Positions 16,019-25,673 of a stretch of DNA of 64,000 nt are shown piece by piece. The DNA comes from Parasphingorhabdus cellanae (GTDB lineage Bacteria; Pseudomonadota; Alphaproteobacteria; Sphingomonadales; Sphingomonadaceae): assembly GCF_017498565.1 (NCBI RefSeq), contig NZ_CP071794.1:558001-622000 (forward strand), written 5' to 3'. The notes beneath the pieces are model-generated. The model had not been told where the DNA came from, did no database searches, and saw only the letters and a program-made list of their open reading frames with translations. Every line of letters starts with the position of its first letter. Within the stretch, counting starts at the first letter, position 1. Position numbers and translations under genes: made by a program.

Positions 16019-18934
16019 TCATCGCGAACGCCCAGTGGAAGCCGCGTCTTTTGCGACTGCGGCTTTCGCATTTCCCTCTGGTAATACCAAAAGCTTCCAT
16101 TCCGTCGAATCCTTCAGATATTTCTGCGCGAGTTGCTGCACTTCTTCGGGCGTAATCACGGTATAATCGCTCAGCAATGTTCTCAGGACAGTGAACTTCT
16201 TGGGGTTATAGCTTGCACCTTCCAGCTGGCTCATCCAGAAGCTGTTACCGCTGCTTGCCCGCGCGATAAGTTGCCGAAGTGGTTCGACAATTCGTTTTAA
16301 CTCATCCGGACTGACCGGTTTTTCGCGCAGGTCTTTGGCAATAAACTCAGCGACCCCGTAAAATCGATCTACATTACTTGGGGTCAATTGGCTCGACGCG
16401 CTAATATAGCCGCCACTCTGAAAAGCTACCGGCCAGCTGTTTACTACCTGCGGACTATAGCTGGCCCCTTCTTGCGACCGAAGGATCTCGAACATCCGGT
16501 CATTGAAAATGGAAACCAACACCTCCAACCGCCTGCTTTCTCTTATGTTTTCCAGTCCGCCGCCGGTAGGCCATGCAATTAACGCCGCCGCCCGTTCCTG
16601 ATCTCCCTTGTGCACCAATATTTCGGGCGCAGACTTAGATTCCGGGAACATCGGTGATTTGACACCATCAGGCATGTCGTCAGGTTTCCGCTTTTTTAGC
16701 GCGCCAAAGGTCTTGAGTACGGCCTCTACAGCTTCATCACGATCAAAATCGCCAAATAGCATCAGCTCAATTGGGCCGCTTGCCAAAATCGGTTTCCAGA
16801 ATTTTTTAAAATCCTTGGGGGTCAAGGCATTGAAATCGTCTTTGTCAGGGGTTTTCCAACGCAGATCCTTACCTCGCACCAACCACTCCAGATCTCGCTG
16901 CAATACAGCCTGCGGCGAAGCAGCAAAGCTATCATAACCGATTAATGATGCGGCACGTCCACGAATGACAGGAGCCTCGTCCCAGCGCGGGCGGTGTAGC
17001 TTAGCAGCTATAAGATGAAGTTGGTCCTCTAGGTCAGCCGCGCGCGTATCAGCCTTGATTTCATAAGCGTCATCATCAATTTCGAACCCCAATCCGATCC
17101 GCCGTCCAGTCGTGATTTTGTCCAGCTCTTCCTGACCTAACTTGCCGATACCGCTGGCCATCAAAGCCATTCCGCCAGTCCAAGCTAGATTTTCTTCGCT
17201 AGGATCCAATCCACTATATCCTCGGCCAAAACGCGCATTGACCATTATCTTGTTTTGCTCCGCCTTGTTGGGAAAGAGCAGAACCCGAACGCCATTGGAC
17301 AGAATGAGTTTCTCAATATCAAATCGGGAAATTTTTTCCGATGATTTGACTTTCCCAGCGCGGCCGATTCGAGGCAGCGCATCAAAGCCCAGATTGGCCT
17401 GCTTCACTCGTACATTGCTCGCCGCGCTAACTTCTTCATTCAACGCCGCTGCAAGTTTGGTTTTCCCGTCGTCCACCACGGTCGGCGACGTCAGTAACAC
17501 CCGGGTCGCCGTTCCATCGAACAATTTCTGCGTGGATTCCAATAACCGCTGAGGTGTGTAGAGATTGCGCATTGACCGAAAGACATCCAGTGCTGTCTGA
17601 GGCGTTGCGACGGTTTCTCGAATATCTACTGCATTAACAATATCGTCGGCCTGCTTGCGAGCCGCTTCCGTCGCATAGCCCTCGGCACCGATTGCAAGAG
17701 CAGCGTCAAATTCCGCTATCTCTCTGGCAATATCCTCTTCAGACGGCGCCTGTGTTGTGGCGTCGGCGATCACTCCTCTTACATCCTTAAGCGCCGCAGC
17801 CCAGTCTTCGCTCAATGGTACAATGTTAACAAATGTTCCATCGATCGAACGGCTTACATCTTCCTGATTTACATTGGCCTGAAGATAGCTACCCCCTGCC
17901 CTGGCCCGCGCTTCCAGCCTGCGATTAATCATTTGAAGGGCTAGCAAATCAATCAACAGTTGTTGGTTATAGGCAATAGTATCATCAACCTGTTCCCAAG
18001 GACGGGCAACAACCATCGAAATATACCGCGGTAGGGTAGGCTCGATAACAAGCCGACTGATATCACTGTTGCTATCAGGATCACCAAAATCGGGGGCAAC
18101 ACCAGCCTCTCCCTTGCCCTTCCATGCGGAAAAGTGCTTTTTAATTAGCGCTTCAAATTCAGCTGGCTCCCCATCGCCAGCAATAACGATCACTGTATTT
18201 TCCGGACGATACCAGCGCTGATGAAACAATTGCAGCATTTGCGGTGTTGCCGCTGCCAGTGACTCGGGCGTGCCAATGGGCGCTCTGCTCGCAAGACGCT
18301 GACCAGCAAAAAATAGCTCGCGCGTCGCGTCTTGAACCTTGGTCTGAGGCCCCTGCCTTTCCTGCAGTTCCGCTAATACAACTGGGCGTTCGGCATTGAC
18401 CGCTATGGTGTTAAGACCTGGTGCACTAACCATACCCGAGATGATTTTGATACTCTCATCCAGGCTGGTGGGATTGGCATTTGGCAGATCAAGCTTGTAA
18501 ACAGTCTGTGTCGGTGTCGTTTCGGCATTGCTGTCACTACCAAAAGTAGCACCCAATCGCTGCCAAACGCGCTTTGCTTCACCATCGGGTACATATGTAG
18601 ACCCACGGAACGACAAATGCTCCATGAAATGCGCAAACCCCTGTTCGTGGTCTTGTTCCATCAAAGAGCCGGCATCAATCCGAACCCGAATGGACACTTG
18701 CCCTGGAGGGACACCATTATTTTTGACCGCATAGCGCAGCCCGTTATCAAGCACCCCGAAGGTCCAGCTCTTGTCAATCGGAACGTCGCTACCCTTGTAA
18801 AGCCAAGGCTTTTCAGCGCTAATCTCCGCCTCAGTTTCCTGCACTTGCGCAAAAACCGACGATGGAAGCGCAATTGCGGCAAAAATAGTAAATTGGGCGA
18901 AAAAGCGGCAAAATGCGCGGGTGTGTATGTTCAT
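16019..18934 (-). CDS. M16 family zinc metallopeptidase (pitrilysin type), exported
   Basis: This is a 971-aa predicted periplasmic peptidase with a signal peptide ending near SSVFAQ (residue 30). The inverted zinc motif HFMEH is at 102-106 (H102, E105, H106), in an active first M16 domain (GFAHFMEHLSFRGS). The third ligand is probably the Glu in ERPVVLAELQER. A second, inactive-looking M16 half follows from about residue 520, as is usual for this four-domain clam-shell fold. Such enzymes degrade peptides in a closed chamber; the substrate is unknown. It converges with the redoxin gene, with 7 bases between, and its start lacks a clear ribosome binding site. Confidence 0.9.
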   Translation of the reverse strand: MNIHTRAFCRFFAQFTIFAAIALPSSVFAQVQETEAEISAEKPWLYKGSDVPIDKSWTFGVLDNGLRYAVKNNGVPPGQVSIRVRIDAGSLMEQDHEQGFAHFMEHLSFRGSTYVPDGEAKRVWQRLGATFGSDSNAETTPTQTVYKLDLPNANPTSLDESIKIISGMVSAPGLNTIAVNAERPVVLAELQERQGPQTKVQDATRELFFAGQRLASRAPIGTPESLAAATPQMLQLFHQRWYRPENTVIVIAGDGEPAEFEALIKKHFSAWKGKGEAGVAPDFGDPDSNSDISRLVIEPTLPRYISMVVARPWEQVDDTIAYNQQLLIDLLALQMINRRLEARARAGGSYLQANVNQEDVSRSIDGTFVNIVPLSEDWAAALKDVRGVIADATTQAPSEEDIAREIAEFDAALAIGAEGYATEAARKQADDIVNAVDIRETVATPQTALDVFRSMRNLYTPQRLLESTQKLFDGTATRVLLTSPTVVDDGKTKLAAALNEEVSAASNVRVKQANLGFDALPRIGRAGKVKSSEKISRFDIEKLILSNGVRVLLFPNKAEQNKIMVNARFGRGYSGLDPSEENLAWTGGMALMASGIGKLGQEELDKITTGRRIGLGFEIDDDAYEIKADTRAADLEDQLHLIAAKLHRPRWDEAPVIRGRAASLIGYDSFAASPQAVLQRDLEWLVRGKDLRWKTPDKDDFNALTPKDFKKFWKPILASGPIELMLFGDFDRDEAVEAVLKTFGALKKRKPDDMPDGVKSPMFPESKSAPEILVHKGDQERAAALIAWPTGGGLENIRESRRLEVLVSIFNDRMFEILRSQEGASYSPQVVNSWPVAFQSGGYISASSQLTPSNVDRFYGVAEFIAKDLREKPVSPDELKRIVEPLRQLIARASSGNSFWMSQLEGASYNPKKFTVLRTLLSDYTVITPEEVQQLAQKYLKDSTEWKLLVLPEGNAKAAVAKDAASTGRSR

Positions 18935-19085
18935 ATTACGGGTTATAAGCAGGGCCTATCTTACTGGCCAGTGAATAAAGCCAGTTAGATTCATGCAAAA
19001 AATTGATCGATAGGGCTGCATGTTTTGATAGCAAGGAGCCAAGTTTAACCTTGATAGCCCGCGCAAATGCTCCCACATATTAGAA

Positions 19086-19658
19086 ATGTTGATAGAAACT
19101 GAAAAAACTCCGAACCCGTCCACGCTCAAATTCTTGATGGGCCAGACCGTTATGGCTGACGGGACAAGAGATTTTGCTTCACCAGAAGATGCTGAAATCT
19201 CTCCTCTTGCAGAGGCTCTGTTTACCTTAGGCGATGTAGCCGGTGTCTTTTTCGGATCGGACTTCGTGTCGGTTACCGCCGGTCCCGGATCAGAATGGAC
19301 GGATGTCAAGCCGCAAGTGCTGAGCATTTTGCTTGACCATTTCTCTGCAGACTTACCACTGTTCAAGCCCGGATCTGCCGGAGACATTCATATTCCGCCC
19401 GAAGAAGAAGTGCATGATGATCCTGAAGATGCGGATATCATTGCACAGATTAAGGAATTGATTGAAACCCGGGTTCGCCCTGCCGTTGCAAATGACGGTG
19501 GCGACATCGTATATCGCGGGTTCAACCGCGGTATCGTATTTCTGAAGATGCAAGGTGCTTGCGCAGGATGTCCATCATCAACCGCCACACTGAAACACGG
19601 CATCGAATCTTTGCTCAAACATTATGTGCCGGAAGTTGTAGAAGTCAGAGCCGCATAA
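19086..19658 (+). CDS. NfuA/Nfu-type iron-sulfur cluster carrier
   Basis: This Fe-S scaffold or carrier delivers 4Fe-4S clusters to target enzymes. The 190-aa protein has an N-terminal Nfu-N domain (TPNPSTLKFLMGQ at 8-20) and a C-terminal NifU domain (about 115-188). The latter has the cluster-binding motif CAGCPSS near residue 157-163, preceded by the typical RPAVANDGGDIVYRGF. This two-domain layout is the mitochondrial and alphaproteobacterial form. It starts a run of plus-strand housekeeping genes. MiaB at 23.3 kb, a two-cluster enzyme, is a plausible nearby client, which is inference. Confidence 0.93.
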   Translation: MLIETEKTPNPSTLKFLMGQTVMADGTRDFASPEDAEISPLAEALFTLGDVAGVFFGSDFVSVTAGPGSEWTDVKPQVLSILLDHFSADLPLFKPGSAGDIHIPPEEEVHDDPEDADIIAQIKELIETRVRPAVANDGGDIVYRGFNRGIVFLKMQGACAGCPSSTATLKHGIESLLKHYVPEVVEVRAA

Positions 19659-19694
19659 CCAAACTATAAATCAAAACAAACATACGGGGACCGA

Positions 19695-20288
19695 ATGAAT
19701 CAGCCACTTGATGATGCTGCACTGGATCAGCTTTTTCGTGAAGCACGAACTTATAACGGATATCATGATAAACCAGTAACTGTGGAGCAGCTTCATGCGA
19801 TATGGGACCTGATGAAGATGGGACCAACCAGTGCTAATATGTTGCCGGCTCGGATGGTCTGGTGCCATAGTCAAGAAGCAAAACAACGCCTTGCGGACTG
19901 CGCTGGTGAGGGAAATAAAGACAAGATTGTCAAAGCCCCCGCTGCTGTCGTCATTGGTATGGACCAAAATTTTCACGAATATCTGCCGGAACTCTTCCCG
20001 CATACCGATGCAAAAAGCTGGTTTGATGAGGATCCTGAAGGCCGGGTTGAGGGCGCGATGCGAAATAGCTCTTTACAAGGGGCTTATTTCATTCTCGCGG
20101 CCCGCGCTATAGGGCTGGATACCGGCCCGATGTCAGGCTTCGACAATACAGCGGCAGACAATGCTTTCTTCGGTGACCAGCCAAATGTGAAATCGAATTT
20201 CATCTCGACGCTTGGCTATGGTGATCCTTCGACGATTTTTGACCGTAGTCCACGCCCTGACTTCGACAAATTTAACACGATTATCTGA
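19695..20288 (+). CDS. Nitroreductase family protein, RutE/malonic semialdehyde reductase-like
   Basis: This FMN-dependent nitroreductase-fold protein is 197 aa and closest in look to RutE, which reduces malonic semialdehyde to 3-hydroxypropionate in pyrimidine breakdown. Supporting segments are REARTYNGY (15-23), MGPTSANMLPAR (about 41-52), AMRNSSLQGAYF and GLDTGPMSGFD. No other rut genes are near, so the physiological substrate is uncertain and general aldehyde or nitro reduction is possible. A good ribosome binding site (GGGGACCGA) precedes the ATG. It lies 36 bases after nfu and 17 before tsaB. Confidence 0.85.
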   Translation: MNQPLDDAALDQLFREARTYNGYHDKPVTVEQLHAIWDLMKMGPTSANMLPARMVWCHSQEAKQRLADCAGEGNKDKIVKAPAAVVIGMDQNFHEYLPELFPHTDAKSWFDEDPEGRVEGAMRNSSLQGAYFILAARAIGLDTGPMSGFDNTAADNAFFGDQPNVKSNFISTLGYGDPSTIFDRSPRPDFDKFNTII

Positions 20289-20305
20289 CGGTTAGCGCCA
20301 GATTA

Positions 20306-20926
20306 ATGGGCAAGCGCATACTCGCAATCGACACTGCTACAACGGCTTGCTCGGTGGCTCTTTTCGAAAATGGAAAGTCTATAGCCCATAGCTACGAAGA
20401 AATTGGCCGCGGTCATGCGGAAAAGCTAGTGCCAATGATCGCGCAATTGCCCGGCAAAGGGCGCGCTGATCAGATCATGGTCAATTGCGGTCCAGGGAGT
20501 TTCACTGGCGTTCGCATCGGTCTTTCTGCCGCAAAGGCTCTGACTATGGCTTGGCATGCGGAAATTTCCGGATATCAATGTCTGCATCTTGTGGCTGCAC
20601 AGGCTTTGGTTAAAATGAAACAAGCTGCCCCTATTTTTGTCGCTATGGTCGGCGGTCATGGTGAGTATTTTGTCCAGAATTTCGCTTCCGACGGAAGCGC
20701 CACGGATGAATTGTTATCACTGTCCCCGGAAGCAGCTTTGCGTCATGCACAGTCAGATGTGTTTGCAGGCTCCGCAGCAAAGCCCTTAGCCAAACTGACA
20801 AAAAAAGCTATATTTTACTCGATCTTGCCCGACGCCGCTAAGACGATATTGTTGAACAACAACTACGAATTTCTGATAGCTGCGCCCGTCTATGGGCGTG
20901 CCCCCGATGCTCAACCGGCGCATTAG
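20306..20926 (+). CDS. tsaB: tRNA threonylcarbamoyladenosine biosynthesis protein TsaB
   Basis: TsaB is the non-catalytic partner that activates TsaD in making t6A at position 37 of ANN-decoding tRNAs. The 206-aa ASKHA-fold protein starts with ILAIDTATTACSVAL. It has GRGHAEKLVPMI and the characteristic NCGPGSFTGVRIGLSAAKAL (about 60-80). The C-terminal half is divergent, as usual. It is followed by rimI within 9 bases, a widespread pairing. tRNA-Thr at 34.4 kb is one of the tRNAs such an enzyme would modify. Confidence 0.92.
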   Translation: MGKRILAIDTATTACSVALFENGKSIAHSYEEIGRGHAEKLVPMIAQLPGKGRADQIMVNCGPGSFTGVRIGLSAAKALTMAWHAEISGYQCLHLVAAQALVKMKQAAPIFVAMVGGHGEYFVQNFASDGSATDELLSLSPEAALRHAQSDVFAGSAAKPLAKLTKKAIFYSILPDAAKTILLNNNYEFLIAAPVYGRAPDAQPAH

Positions 20927-20935
20927 GCTTAGCAT

Positions 20936-21448
20936 ATGCCTGAATTTAAACCAGATTTTGAAGAAGTTGCGGCACCAGATGGGATGCACGATGCAATCGC
21001 GCTTGAATATAGTGGATATGACCAGCTGCAAGTAGTTATGCGCATTATGCGCTCTGCGTTTTCGAGTATTTACGGAGAATCGTGGAACGAACACCAATGC
21101 CGGTCGATGCTGTCTTTACCAGGTACTCGATTGATGCTTGCCCGCTATGCCCAGCAACCTTGCGGATTTGCGATCAGCAGAGAAATAGCCGGCGAAGAAG
21201 AATTATTGATGATTGCAGTCGATCCAAAATATCAAAATGCGGGTATTGGCCTGGCGATCTTAAAGAAACTTATCTCAGATGCCGAAAATAACGGAACTAT
21301 AGCCGTGTTTTTGGAGGTGCGTTCCAACAACCCTGCACAAAGCCTATATCAAAAGCTGGGGTTTAAGAAAATTGGACTTCGGCCGGCATATTATACAGGT
21401 AGTAACAAAGAAAAGTTTGATGCCATCACGTATAAGAAATCTTTGTGA
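20936..21448 (+). CDS. rimI: GNAT N-acetyltransferase, RimI type
   Basis: This GNAT acetyltransferase is 170 aa; in this position it is most likely RimI, which acetylates the N-terminal alanine of ribosomal protein S18 and related termini. The acetyl-CoA loop reads VDPKYQNAGIGLAIL (Q-x-x-G-x-G, about 98-112). The C-terminal half has LEVRSNNPAQSLYQKLGFKKIGLRPAYY, the usual end of RimI. About 35 N-terminal residues are longer than in E. coli RimI. It overlaps nothing and follows tsaB by 9 bases. Confidence 0.87.
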   Translation: MPEFKPDFEEVAAPDGMHDAIALEYSGYDQLQVVMRIMRSAFSSIYGESWNEHQCRSMLSLPGTRLMLARYAQQPCGFAISREIAGEEELLMIAVDPKYQNAGIGLAILKKLISDAENNGTIAVFLEVRSNNPAQSLYQKLGFKKIGLRPAYYTGSNKEKFDAITYKKSL

Positions 21449-21574
21449 CGGTTAAAGTAACGCAAATTCAACACACTATATAGTTTGATCGTTGATAATC
21501 CCCATTGCCCGTGCAAATGGCTGCCCAGCAAAAAATTGCTCAAAACCATAAAATGGTCGCACTAAGAGGTATAT

Positions 21575-21988
21575 ATGACAGAGGAAGATATTGCTCTGAA
21601 TGAGACGCTCATTACGCTCACTTCAGATATTGTTGCCGCGCATGTCAGTAATAACAGCGTCGCTGTTTCTGATTTACCGCTCATCATTAATAATGTGCAT
21701 GGCGCACTAGCCGGTCTATCTGGAAAAGCTGCTGAACTGGCACGCGCTGAACCCGCCGTACCAATTAAATCATCGATCAAGCCGGACTATATCGTCTGTT
21801 TGGAAGACGGTAAGAAATTGAAAATGCTCAAGCGGCATTTGATGACTCATTATGGTATGACGCCAGACGAATATCGCGTCAAATGGGGTTTGCCGAGCAA
21901 CTATCCAATGGTTGCACCCAATTACGCTGAACAGCGCCGGGAACTGGCAAAAGCCATAGGTTTGGGGAAGAAAAAGAAAAAGCGCTAA
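21575..21988 (+). CDS. MucR/Ros family zinc-finger transcriptional regulator
   Basis: This regulator of the Ros/MucR family is 137 aa and binds AT-rich promoter DNA to control exopolysaccharide, motility and cell-cycle genes in alphaproteobacteria. The zinc-finger region YIVCLEDGKKLKMLKRHL (about 70-87), then THYGMTPDEYRVKWGLPSNYPMVAP, is nearly diagnostic. The C-terminus is a lysine-rich tail (GLGKKKKKR). A 126-base upstream region is AT-rich, which fits the autoregulation known for the family. The ribosome binding site is AGAGGTATAT. Confidence 0.93.
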   Translation: MTEEDIALNETLITLTSDIVAAHVSNNSVAVSDLPLIINNVHGALAGLSGKAAELARAEPAVPIKSSIKPDYIVCLEDGKKLKMLKRHLMTHYGMTPDEYRVKWGLPSNYPMVAPNYAEQRRELAKAIGLGKKKKKR

Positions 21989-22013
21989 ACCGCCTCTCTT
22001 TTCGATTTTTACC

Positions 22014-22051
22014 AAAGGGAAAATTGCGGATGGTTTCGCAATTTTCCCTTT
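22014..22051 (+). terminator. Hairpin terminator after mucR
   Basis: A 15-bp perfect inverted repeat (22014-22028 with 22037-22051, AAAGGGAAAATTGCG arm) encloses an 8-base loop. The following tract GCTTTATT is only moderately T-rich, so termination may be incomplete into fur. Confidence 0.65.
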
Positions 22052-22094
22052 GCTTTATTGTCAACCGAGAATAGGGTATTATGTAACTATCGGA

Positions 22095-22526
22095 ATGGAG
22101 CAAATGCCGGACAAAATTGATCTTGAAAAGTTATGTGCCGAAAAAGGCCTTCGAATAACCGACCAGCGCCGGGTCATTGCCCGAGTTATTTCTGACGCAG
22201 ATGACCATCCCGATGTGGAGACACTGCACGAGCGCGCTTCTGCCGTTGATTCTCGTATATCCATAGCCACTGTTTATCGCACCGTTCGCCTATTTGAAGA
22301 AGCTGGTATCCTTGATCGCCATGACTTTGGTGATGGGCGTGCACGCTATGAAGCCGTTCCCGAAGCACATCACGACCATCTGATCGATGTGGAAACCGGT
22401 AAGGTTATTGAATTTGTAGATCCTGAACTCGAAGCCCTGCAAAAGGTAATTGCTGAGAAACTCGGATACAGACTAGTCGACCATCGTATGGAGTTATATG
22501 GCGTATCCTCTGACCGAAAGAGCTAG
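22095..22526 (+). CDS. fur: Ferric uptake regulator family protein (Fur)
   Basis: This metal-dependent repressor of the Fur family is about 143 aa. The winged helix covers about 15-85 (RITDQRRVIARVI, ISIATVYRTVRLFEEAGI). The dimerisation domain carries metal ligands in EAHHDHLIDVETGKVIEF, and RLVDHRMELYG closes it. The CxxC pair of E. coli Fur is absent, as in alphaproteobacterial Fur/Mur proteins, so manganese rather than iron sensing is possible. Start is either ATG 22095 or ATG 22104. Its end overlaps plsC by 29 bases, and it heads the fur-plsC-miaB-phoH-ybeY-corC run. Confidence 0.9.
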   Translation: MEQMPDKIDLEKLCAEKGLRITDQRRVIARVISDADDHPDVETLHERASAVDSRISIATVYRTVRLFEEAGILDRHDFGDGRARYEAVPEAHHDHLIDVETGKVIEFVDPELEALQKVIAEKLGYRLVDHRMELYGVSSDRKS

Positions 22527-23298
22527 CGCCAATCAGCCTTTGACTTCGGTGGTGGGGGCACTGCTTATCGGATTACGGACTTTGGGCATCTTGCTCAGCT
22601 TACTCATTTGCTTACCCATGCATTATCTCTGGCGGCTATTGCGTTTACCTTCGCCATGGCCGCGCTTTTTCCTTCAGCTGGTGGCGACCAATTGTGGCGC
22701 TGTGATTAAAACAAAAGGCAACCGGTTGAAACATGACGTTTTCTACGTCTCCAATCATATCAGCTGGTTTGATATACCGGTGGTTGCTGGGGTCACGGGC
22801 TGCACATTTGTAGCCCAAGACGGTATCGCCAGCTGGCCGATTATCGGATGGCTTTGCCGCATCAACAAGACGATTTTTGTCTCTCGAACCGATCGGATGC
22901 AGGTCGGTGATCAAATTGATATTATTCGCGAGGCCATTGAAGAAAAATATCCAATCACCGTATTTCCCGAGGGTACGACTACGGATGGGCATAGTTTGCT
23001 GCCGTTCAAGCCCTCCCTATTCCAAGCCATGGCACCACCGCCTAAACCGACCATGATTCAACCTGTGCTCTTAGACTATGGGGACGTCAGCAAAGATATT
23101 GCATGGGTCGGCGATGAGTCCGCCGTCGATAACGCCAAGCGGCTATTCGGTCGATGGGGCATCATTCCGACAACCCTGCACTTTATTGAACCCTTTGATC
23201 CGGCTGACTTTGGTGATCGGAAGGCGATTTGCGCAGAGGCAGAACGACGGATTGCTAAGGCGCTTTCCGCTTCCCTGTCGGGAGAGCCCGTTGTATAG
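22498..23298 (+). CDS. plsC: 1-acyl-sn-glycerol-3-phosphate acyltransferase PlsC-like
   Basis: This membrane acyltransferase converts lysophosphatidic acid to phosphatidic acid. The 266-aa protein has an N-terminal helix (about 18-42), the catalytic H-x4-D motif NHISWFD at 86-92 and the glycerophosphate-binding FPEGTT at 156-161. It overlaps the end of fur by 29 bases, so the two are coupled. Other lysophospholipid acceptors, such as ornithine lipids, cannot be excluded from sequence alone. Confidence 0.9.
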   Translation: MAYPLTERASANQPLTSVVGALLIGLRTLGILLSLLICLPMHYLWRLLRLPSPWPRFFLQLVATNCGAVIKTKGNRLKHDVFYVSNHISWFDIPVVAGVTGCTFVAQDGIASWPIIGWLCRINKTIFVSRTDRMQVGDQIDIIREAIEEKYPITVFPEGTTTDGHSLLPFKPSLFQAMAPPPKPTMIQPVLLDYGDVSKDIAWVGDESAVDNAKRLFGRWGIIPTTLHFIEPFDPADFGDRKAICAEAERRIAKALSASLSGEPVV

Positions 23299-23307
23299 GC
23301 TGCGGTC

Positions 23308-24645
23308 ATGAATCGATCCAATCCTAAGAAGTTCCGTGTCAAATCCTTCGGCTGTCAAATGAACGTCTATGACGGTGAGCGCATGTCGGAAATGCTTGTC
23401 GATCAGGGCATGTCGAGTGCCGCCGATGGCGAAGATGCCGATTTGGTGGTCCTAAACACTTGCCACATTCGTGAAAAAGCAGCTGAAAAGGTCTATTCCG
23501 ATATCGGGCGCTTGCGCGGCAAGGATGGTAAGAGCCCGATGATTGCTGTCGCAGGTTGTGTGGCGCAAGCGGAAGGCAAAGAAATTTCGCGACGCGCGCC
23601 TAGCGTCGATATTGTCGTTGGTCCGCAAGCCTATCACAGACTGCCCGAACTGATCGAACGCGCCAAAACTGGCAAAAAAGCGATCGATACTGACATGCCC
23701 GCGGCATCAAAATTCGATATCCTTCCAACCCGCAAGAAACAGGCTCGTCCGACGGCCTTTTTGACCGTGCAGGAAGGGTGTGACAAATTTTGTACCTATT
23801 GCGTAGTACCCTATACAAGAGGTGCAGAAATTTCTCGGCCTTGGGCTGACCTGGTCAACGAGGCACAGGCGCTTGTTGATGGCGGTGTGAAAGAGATTAC
23901 CCTGCTCGGTCAGAATGTGAATGCCTGGACCAGCGAAGATGACAAAGGCAAGCTGCAAGGCCTCGATGGTCTGATTCGCGCATTGGACGGGATCGACGGC
24001 CTGGAGCGGATAAGATATACAACCAGTCATCCCAACGACATGACCGAAGCCCTGATAGCTGCACATGGTGAGATACCCGCGCTCATGCCTTACTTGCACC
24101 TTCCGGTACAATCAGGCAGCGACCGTATCCTAAAGGCTATGAATCGTTCGCATACGACCCAGAGCTATCTCGATATTCTAGCCCGTATGAGAGAGGTCAG
24201 ACCGGATATTGCCATTTCTGGTGATTTTATCGTTGGTTTTCCCGGCGAAACAGATGCGGATTTTGAAGATACCTTGGCTGTGGTTCGAGAAGCCAACTAT
24301 GCCCAAGCCTATTCATTCAAATATTCACCGCGCCCGGGCACTCCGGCGACTGTGATGGATGACCAAATTGCTCCTGAAGTCATGGACGAACGGCTCCAAC
24401 GGCTTCAGGCATTGCTGAACGAACAGCAATATGACTTTAACAAGCTGGCTCTTGGCCGTCGGACAGATATCTTGCTGGAGCGCAATGGCAAACTTGACGG
24501 GCAACTGGTCGGCAAAACCCCATGGTTGCAATCGGTCCATATCATCGCTCCTGAATTGGCGATTGGTGATATGGTTGATGTCACAATCGAAAGTGCTGGA
24601 CCCAATAGTCTGCAGGGGAAAATGACACGGAGAGAAGCTGCTTAA
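23308..24645 (+). CDS. miaB: tRNA (N6-isopentenyl adenosine(37)-C2)-methylthiotransferase MiaB
   Basis: MiaB is a radical SAM methylthiotransferase that turns i6A37 into ms2i6A37 in tRNAs. The 445-aa protein has the N-terminal cluster cysteines C16 (SFGCQMN), C52 (NTCHIRE) and C84 (AGCVAQ). The radical SAM motif C158-x3-C162-x2-C165 ([16 protein letters not shown]) and a C-terminal TRAM domain from about 375 follow. The stop codon shares one base with the phoH start (TAATG). All catalytic cysteines are present, so it should be active. Confidence 0.97.
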   Translation: MNRSNPKKFRVKSFGCQMNVYDGERMSEMLVDQGMSSAADGEDADLVVLNTCHIREKAAEKVYSDIGRLRGKDGKSPMIAVAGCVAQAEGKEISRRAPSVDIVVGPQAYHRLPELIERAKTGKKAIDTDMPAASKFDILPTRKKQARPTAFLTVQEGCDKFCTYCVVPYTRGAEISRPWADLVNEAQALVDGGVKEITLLGQNVNAWTSEDDKGKLQGLDGLIRALDGIDGLERIRYTTSHPNDMTEALIAAHGEIPALMPYLHLPVQSGSDRILKAMNRSHTTQSYLDILARMREVRPDIAISGDFIVGFPGETDADFEDTLAVVREANYAQAYSFKYSPRPGTPATVMDDQIAPEVMDERLQRLQALLNEQQYDFNKLALGRRTDILLERNGKLDGQLVGKTPWLQSVHIIAPELAIGDMVDVTIESAGPNSLQGKMTRREAA

Positions 24646-25673
24646 TGGCCAAAAAAAATATTGCTGAAGACAAGATCAATCTGGTGACGTTGGACGTCGA
24701 ATTTGAAGACCCCCAGATCTTAGGCGACCTTTTTGGTGAATATGACCGCAACATCGTGGCGATTGAAGATCGCTTGGGCGTTTATATTGCAGCCCGAGGC
24801 ACCAAGCTAAAAATTGAAGGCGAAGAAGAAACGGCGACACAAGCCCGTGATGTTTTGATCGGCATCTATAAACGGCTGGAAGAAGGGCAAGAAATCGATG
24901 CGGCCGTCGTGGAAGCGATTATTGGTATGGTTGCGGATCCCCGATTATCTAAAATAGCAAAATCTGATAATGCTCGGAAACCGGTTAAAACCGACCTCTC
25001 AGCGCCGCCCAAGGTGATGATTAAGACGCGCAAAAAAACCATCTTTCCGCGCTCTGTTCGTCAAGCCGACTATATGGAAAAGCTGGCCCGTGACGACATG
25101 ATTTTTGCGCTGGGTCCTGCGGGTACCGGCAAAACCTATCTGGCCGTAGCGCAAGCCGTTTCTCAGCTAATTACAGGATCAGTCGATCGCCTGATTCTAT
25201 CCCGCCCAGCGGTAGAAGCTGGCGAGAAAATCGGTTTTCTGCCGGGCGATATGAAGGAGAAAGTCGATCCTTTCCTGCGCCCGCTTTATGATGCGCTCTA
25301 CGATACACTGCCGGCAGAACAGGTCGAACGGCGGATTGAAAGCGGTGAAATTGAAATCGCACCAATCGCGTTCATGCGCGGTCGGACTTTAGCGGATGCC
25401 TTTGTGATATTGGACGAAGCGCAGAACACAACGACAGCGCAGATGAAAATGTTCCTTACCCGTTTCGGTATGAATAGCCGGATGGTCATTTGCGGGGATC
25501 CGAAGCAGGTCGATTTGCCAAGCGGCGCAACCTCTGGCCTGGCCGACGCGGTGCAGAAACTGGACGGGGTCGATAGCGTCAGCATGGTGAAATTCGGCGC
25601 TGCTGATGTCGTTCGCCATCCGCTGGTTGGAAAAATAGTCGAGGCCTATGAAGGCAAAGATGCTGCGGATTGA
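24645..25673 (+). CDS. PhoH-like ATPase (YbeZ/PhoL type)
   Basis: This cytoplasmic P-loop NTPase of the PhoH family is 342 aa. Residues 1-100 form a KH-like RNA-binding region and about 130-330 the helicase-like ATPase. Walker A is GPAGTGKT (157-164), VEAGEKIGFLPGD and PIAFMRGRT are family hallmarks, and Walker B is FVILDEAQN. The partner in many bacteria is the RNase YbeY, encoded next with a 14-base overlap, which suggests a joint RNA-processing role. Despite the name, nothing here ties it to phosphate. Confidence 0.93.
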   Translation: MAKKNIAEDKINLVTLDVEFEDPQILGDLFGEYDRNIVAIEDRLGVYIAARGTKLKIEGEEETATQARDVLIGIYKRLEEGQEIDAAVVEAIIGMVADPRLSKIAKSDNARKPVKTDLSAPPKVMIKTRKKTIFPRSVRQADYMEKLARDDMIFALGPAGTGKTYLAVAQAVSQLITGSVDRLILSRPAVEAGEKIGFLPGDMKEKVDPFLRPLYDALYDTLPAEQVERRIESGEIEIAPIAFMRGRTLADAFVILDEAQNTTTAQMKMFLTRFGMNSRMVICGDPKQVDLPSGATSGLADAVQKLDGVDSVSMVKFGAADVVRHPLVGKIVEAYEGKDAAD